This document shows, piece after piece, positions 60,976-64,000 of a stretch of 64,000 bases of DNA (positions within the stretch are counted from its first letter, which is position 1; every line of letters starts with the position of its first letter). Position numbers and translations under genes: made by a program. The stretch covers positions 30,628,001 to 30,692,000 of the forward strand of contig OZ231127.1 of NCBI GenBank assembly GCA_965153355.1. The letters run 5' to 3'. Source of the stretch: Flaccisagitta enflata (lineage: Eukaryota; Chaetognatha; Sagittoidea; Aphragmophora). The notes beneath the pieces were generated by a model. That model was given only the letters and a program-made list of their open reading frames with translations. It was not told the origin of the DNA and made no database searches.

Positions 60976-61110
60976 TTCCTTGAGCACTTCTGTTTGAATT
61001 CTATTCATAATTTGTATATCATTACAAATCAATGGCACTCCCATGGTGTGAAATGGGGCGAATATATCACCAATGTAGAAACGGCTCGTCTGATAAAGTC
61101 CAATGTAATG
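60976..61110 (-). CDS. Possible internal exon of an unknown gene
   Basis: An open frame with ordinary amino-acid composition (TSRFYIGDIFAPFHTMGVPL then ICNDIQIMNRIQTEVLKENK) ends at a consensus donor AAAG|GTAAGA. It may start at an acceptor TTTGAG near 61110. I recognise no family. Its phase would join to the GPCR TM5 exon, but the sequence is not a transmembrane helix, so direct splicing is doubtful. The opposite strand is also open here, which lowers confidence. Confidence 0.25.
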
Positions 61111-61229
61111 TTGGCCCATGATGTCTCAAATCATTCATCAATCACATATTATCTGCTTGAGAATTATAATTCATCAATCGCCATGCGCTTCATAAAAACA
61201 CTTACGTATTGATAAGAGGAGAACTGGGT

Positions 61230-63029
<1,800 letters not shown>

Positions 63030-63130
63030 GAAAACAAGGCCAAATAGGCTACCATAGGCGCCGTTCAGATTGTAGAATGAAAACGTTTCTAACTGACCAA
63101 TCAACCAACCGACGAACACAACCTCTTAAA
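63030..63130 (+). mobile_element. Family D-like element, degenerate
   Basis: AACAAGGCCAAATAGGCTAC, ACGTTTCTAACTGACC and CAACCGACGAACACAACCTC keep the D order with many substitutions. Confidence 0.5.
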
Positions 63131-63248
63131 AACAAGCTTTTGAGCATGGAAAAAAATGTTAAGACTTGTTTCAGACAAGGATAGTGACAAACGGACTAGA
63201 AGAGTTTTGTCAGTGTGCAAGAAAAAAAATCAAAGGTAATCCAGGATT

Positions 63249-63250
<2 letters not shown>

Positions 63251-63301
<51 letters not shown>

Positions 63302-63375
63302 TACACTAAAACGATCAGCCATTAAAATTTTGTCATCATTAGCCAAACCAGTTTTTCTTCCTACAGAAACAAATA

Positions 63376-63449
<74 letters not shown>
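63251..63449 (+). repeat. (GA)n 63251-63299 and (CT)n 63379-63449
   Basis: Two complementary tracts 80 bp apart, so the region can fold back. Confidence 0.96.
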
Positions 63450-63452
<3 letters not shown>

Positions 63453-63977
63453 TTTTCTTTGTCTGTCAGTCAGTAGGTCGTGACGGTTTTTGACCATGAT
63501 GTCGAGTGATCGACACCATGGGGTGTGACTGTCGATTCCGACAGTCACGACATAAGTTCTCCCAACTCTACCCTGCACCTTTCAATGATTTCGAAAAAAG
63601 TTAATCTTTTGAATTTTTTTTTTCAAAAGCTTAAGCGGAAAGTCAAAAACAATTTCTAATGAAGGGAACCACAAGACAACAACACCCTTCCTCGATTTTT
63701 CATCAGTTTTCAATGTTTAAGTATGTAGTTTCCTTATAATTTAGCATAAGAGACTGTTATGATGGTAAAATCAAATAAAAAAAAAATGCGGCGGCATGTG
63801 ATTGGGTGCCATTGATTAAACAATAGTGGAACTAGCCTCAATTTCTTTGCTTCGTTGATCTGGCATTTCTCCTCACGATTCTGCAAATGACATAAGCTGA
63901 TTGAAATGTCTCCTCTATCTTAGTGTGCATGTTTATCAGAAATCAATATATCAAATGTAAACGTCACCTTTTCGACT
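63450..63977. other. Intergenic, no gene seen
   Basis: An imperfect inverted pair (GTCGTGACGG / CCGACAGTCACGAC, about 63477-63550) is the only structure noted. Confidence 0.4.
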
Positions 63978-64000
63978 TTTTAGTCGCGTGCTACGCGACT
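63978..64000 (-). mobile_element. Family A hairpin element, cut by window end
   Basis: TTTTTAGTCGCG then TGCTACGCGACT, the complete terminal hairpin at the last base. Confidence 0.7.

Overview
The window is nuclear DNA from an intron-bearing animal. Its genes are split by GT-AG introns and encode animal-type families: apolipoprotein-D-like lipocalins and a class A seven-transmembrane receptor. Long microsatellites and layers of short nested transposable elements fill most of the rest. The sequence does not fix the species; a bilaterian invertebrate is the safest reading. Nothing looks bacterial or viral. Most long open frames are translations of (CT)n, (GA)n, (ATC)n or (TG)n tracts and are not genes.

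Four genes are supported by homology or by a coherent splice model. Two tandem lipocalin genes lie on the + strand: the first is 5'-truncated by the window (exons 266-454, 2583-2733, 9309-9442) and the second is complete (exons 9870-9956, 10229-10417, 10819-10969, 11223-11368; 190 aa). A Tyr/Gly-rich plus Ala/Glu-rich coiled-coil protein of unknown function lies on the - strand (TATA box 48763-48770, untranslated exon ending 48654, coding exons 46898-46617 and 43985-43491, poly(A) signal 43481-43476). The 3' half of a peptide-type GPCR lies on the - strand (exons 58893-58750, 57808-57733, 57407-57269, 56678-55761: TM5, TM6, TM7 and a 300-residue tail). A CCAAT/CCAAT/TATA promoter with a short first exon at 30306-30509 (+) suggests another gene start, and a possible orphan exon lies at 60976-61110 (-). 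The lipocalins are predicted secreted carriers of small hydrophobic ligands and the receptor a peptide sensor; nothing links the genes functionally.

Relics of known mobile elements are a Tc1/mariner transposase pseudogene (3344-3720), a TA-flanked deletion derivative that keeps a transposase C-terminus (5081-5670), and the C-terminal end of a non-LTR reverse transcriptase ORF (about 40200-40604).

The most unusual content is a group of short dispersed elements, here called families A, B, C, D and G. Read in one direction they start AACAAG and end with a perfect short hairpin followed by TAAAAA. The hairpin sequence differs between families, but both arms change together, and a third copy of the motif near the other end changes with them. 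Copies carry (GGAC)n-like tracts and sometimes private satellites. Another family (E) has inverted termini around 20-bp tandem repeats. These elements insert into each other, into a minisatellite and into larger TIR elements, so relative insertion ages can be read. That minisatellite, at 58066-58780, is a tandem amplification of the receptor's own exon-intron junction, with a candidate 5' splice site in many units. A 3.4-kb inverted duplication occupies 19565-23006.
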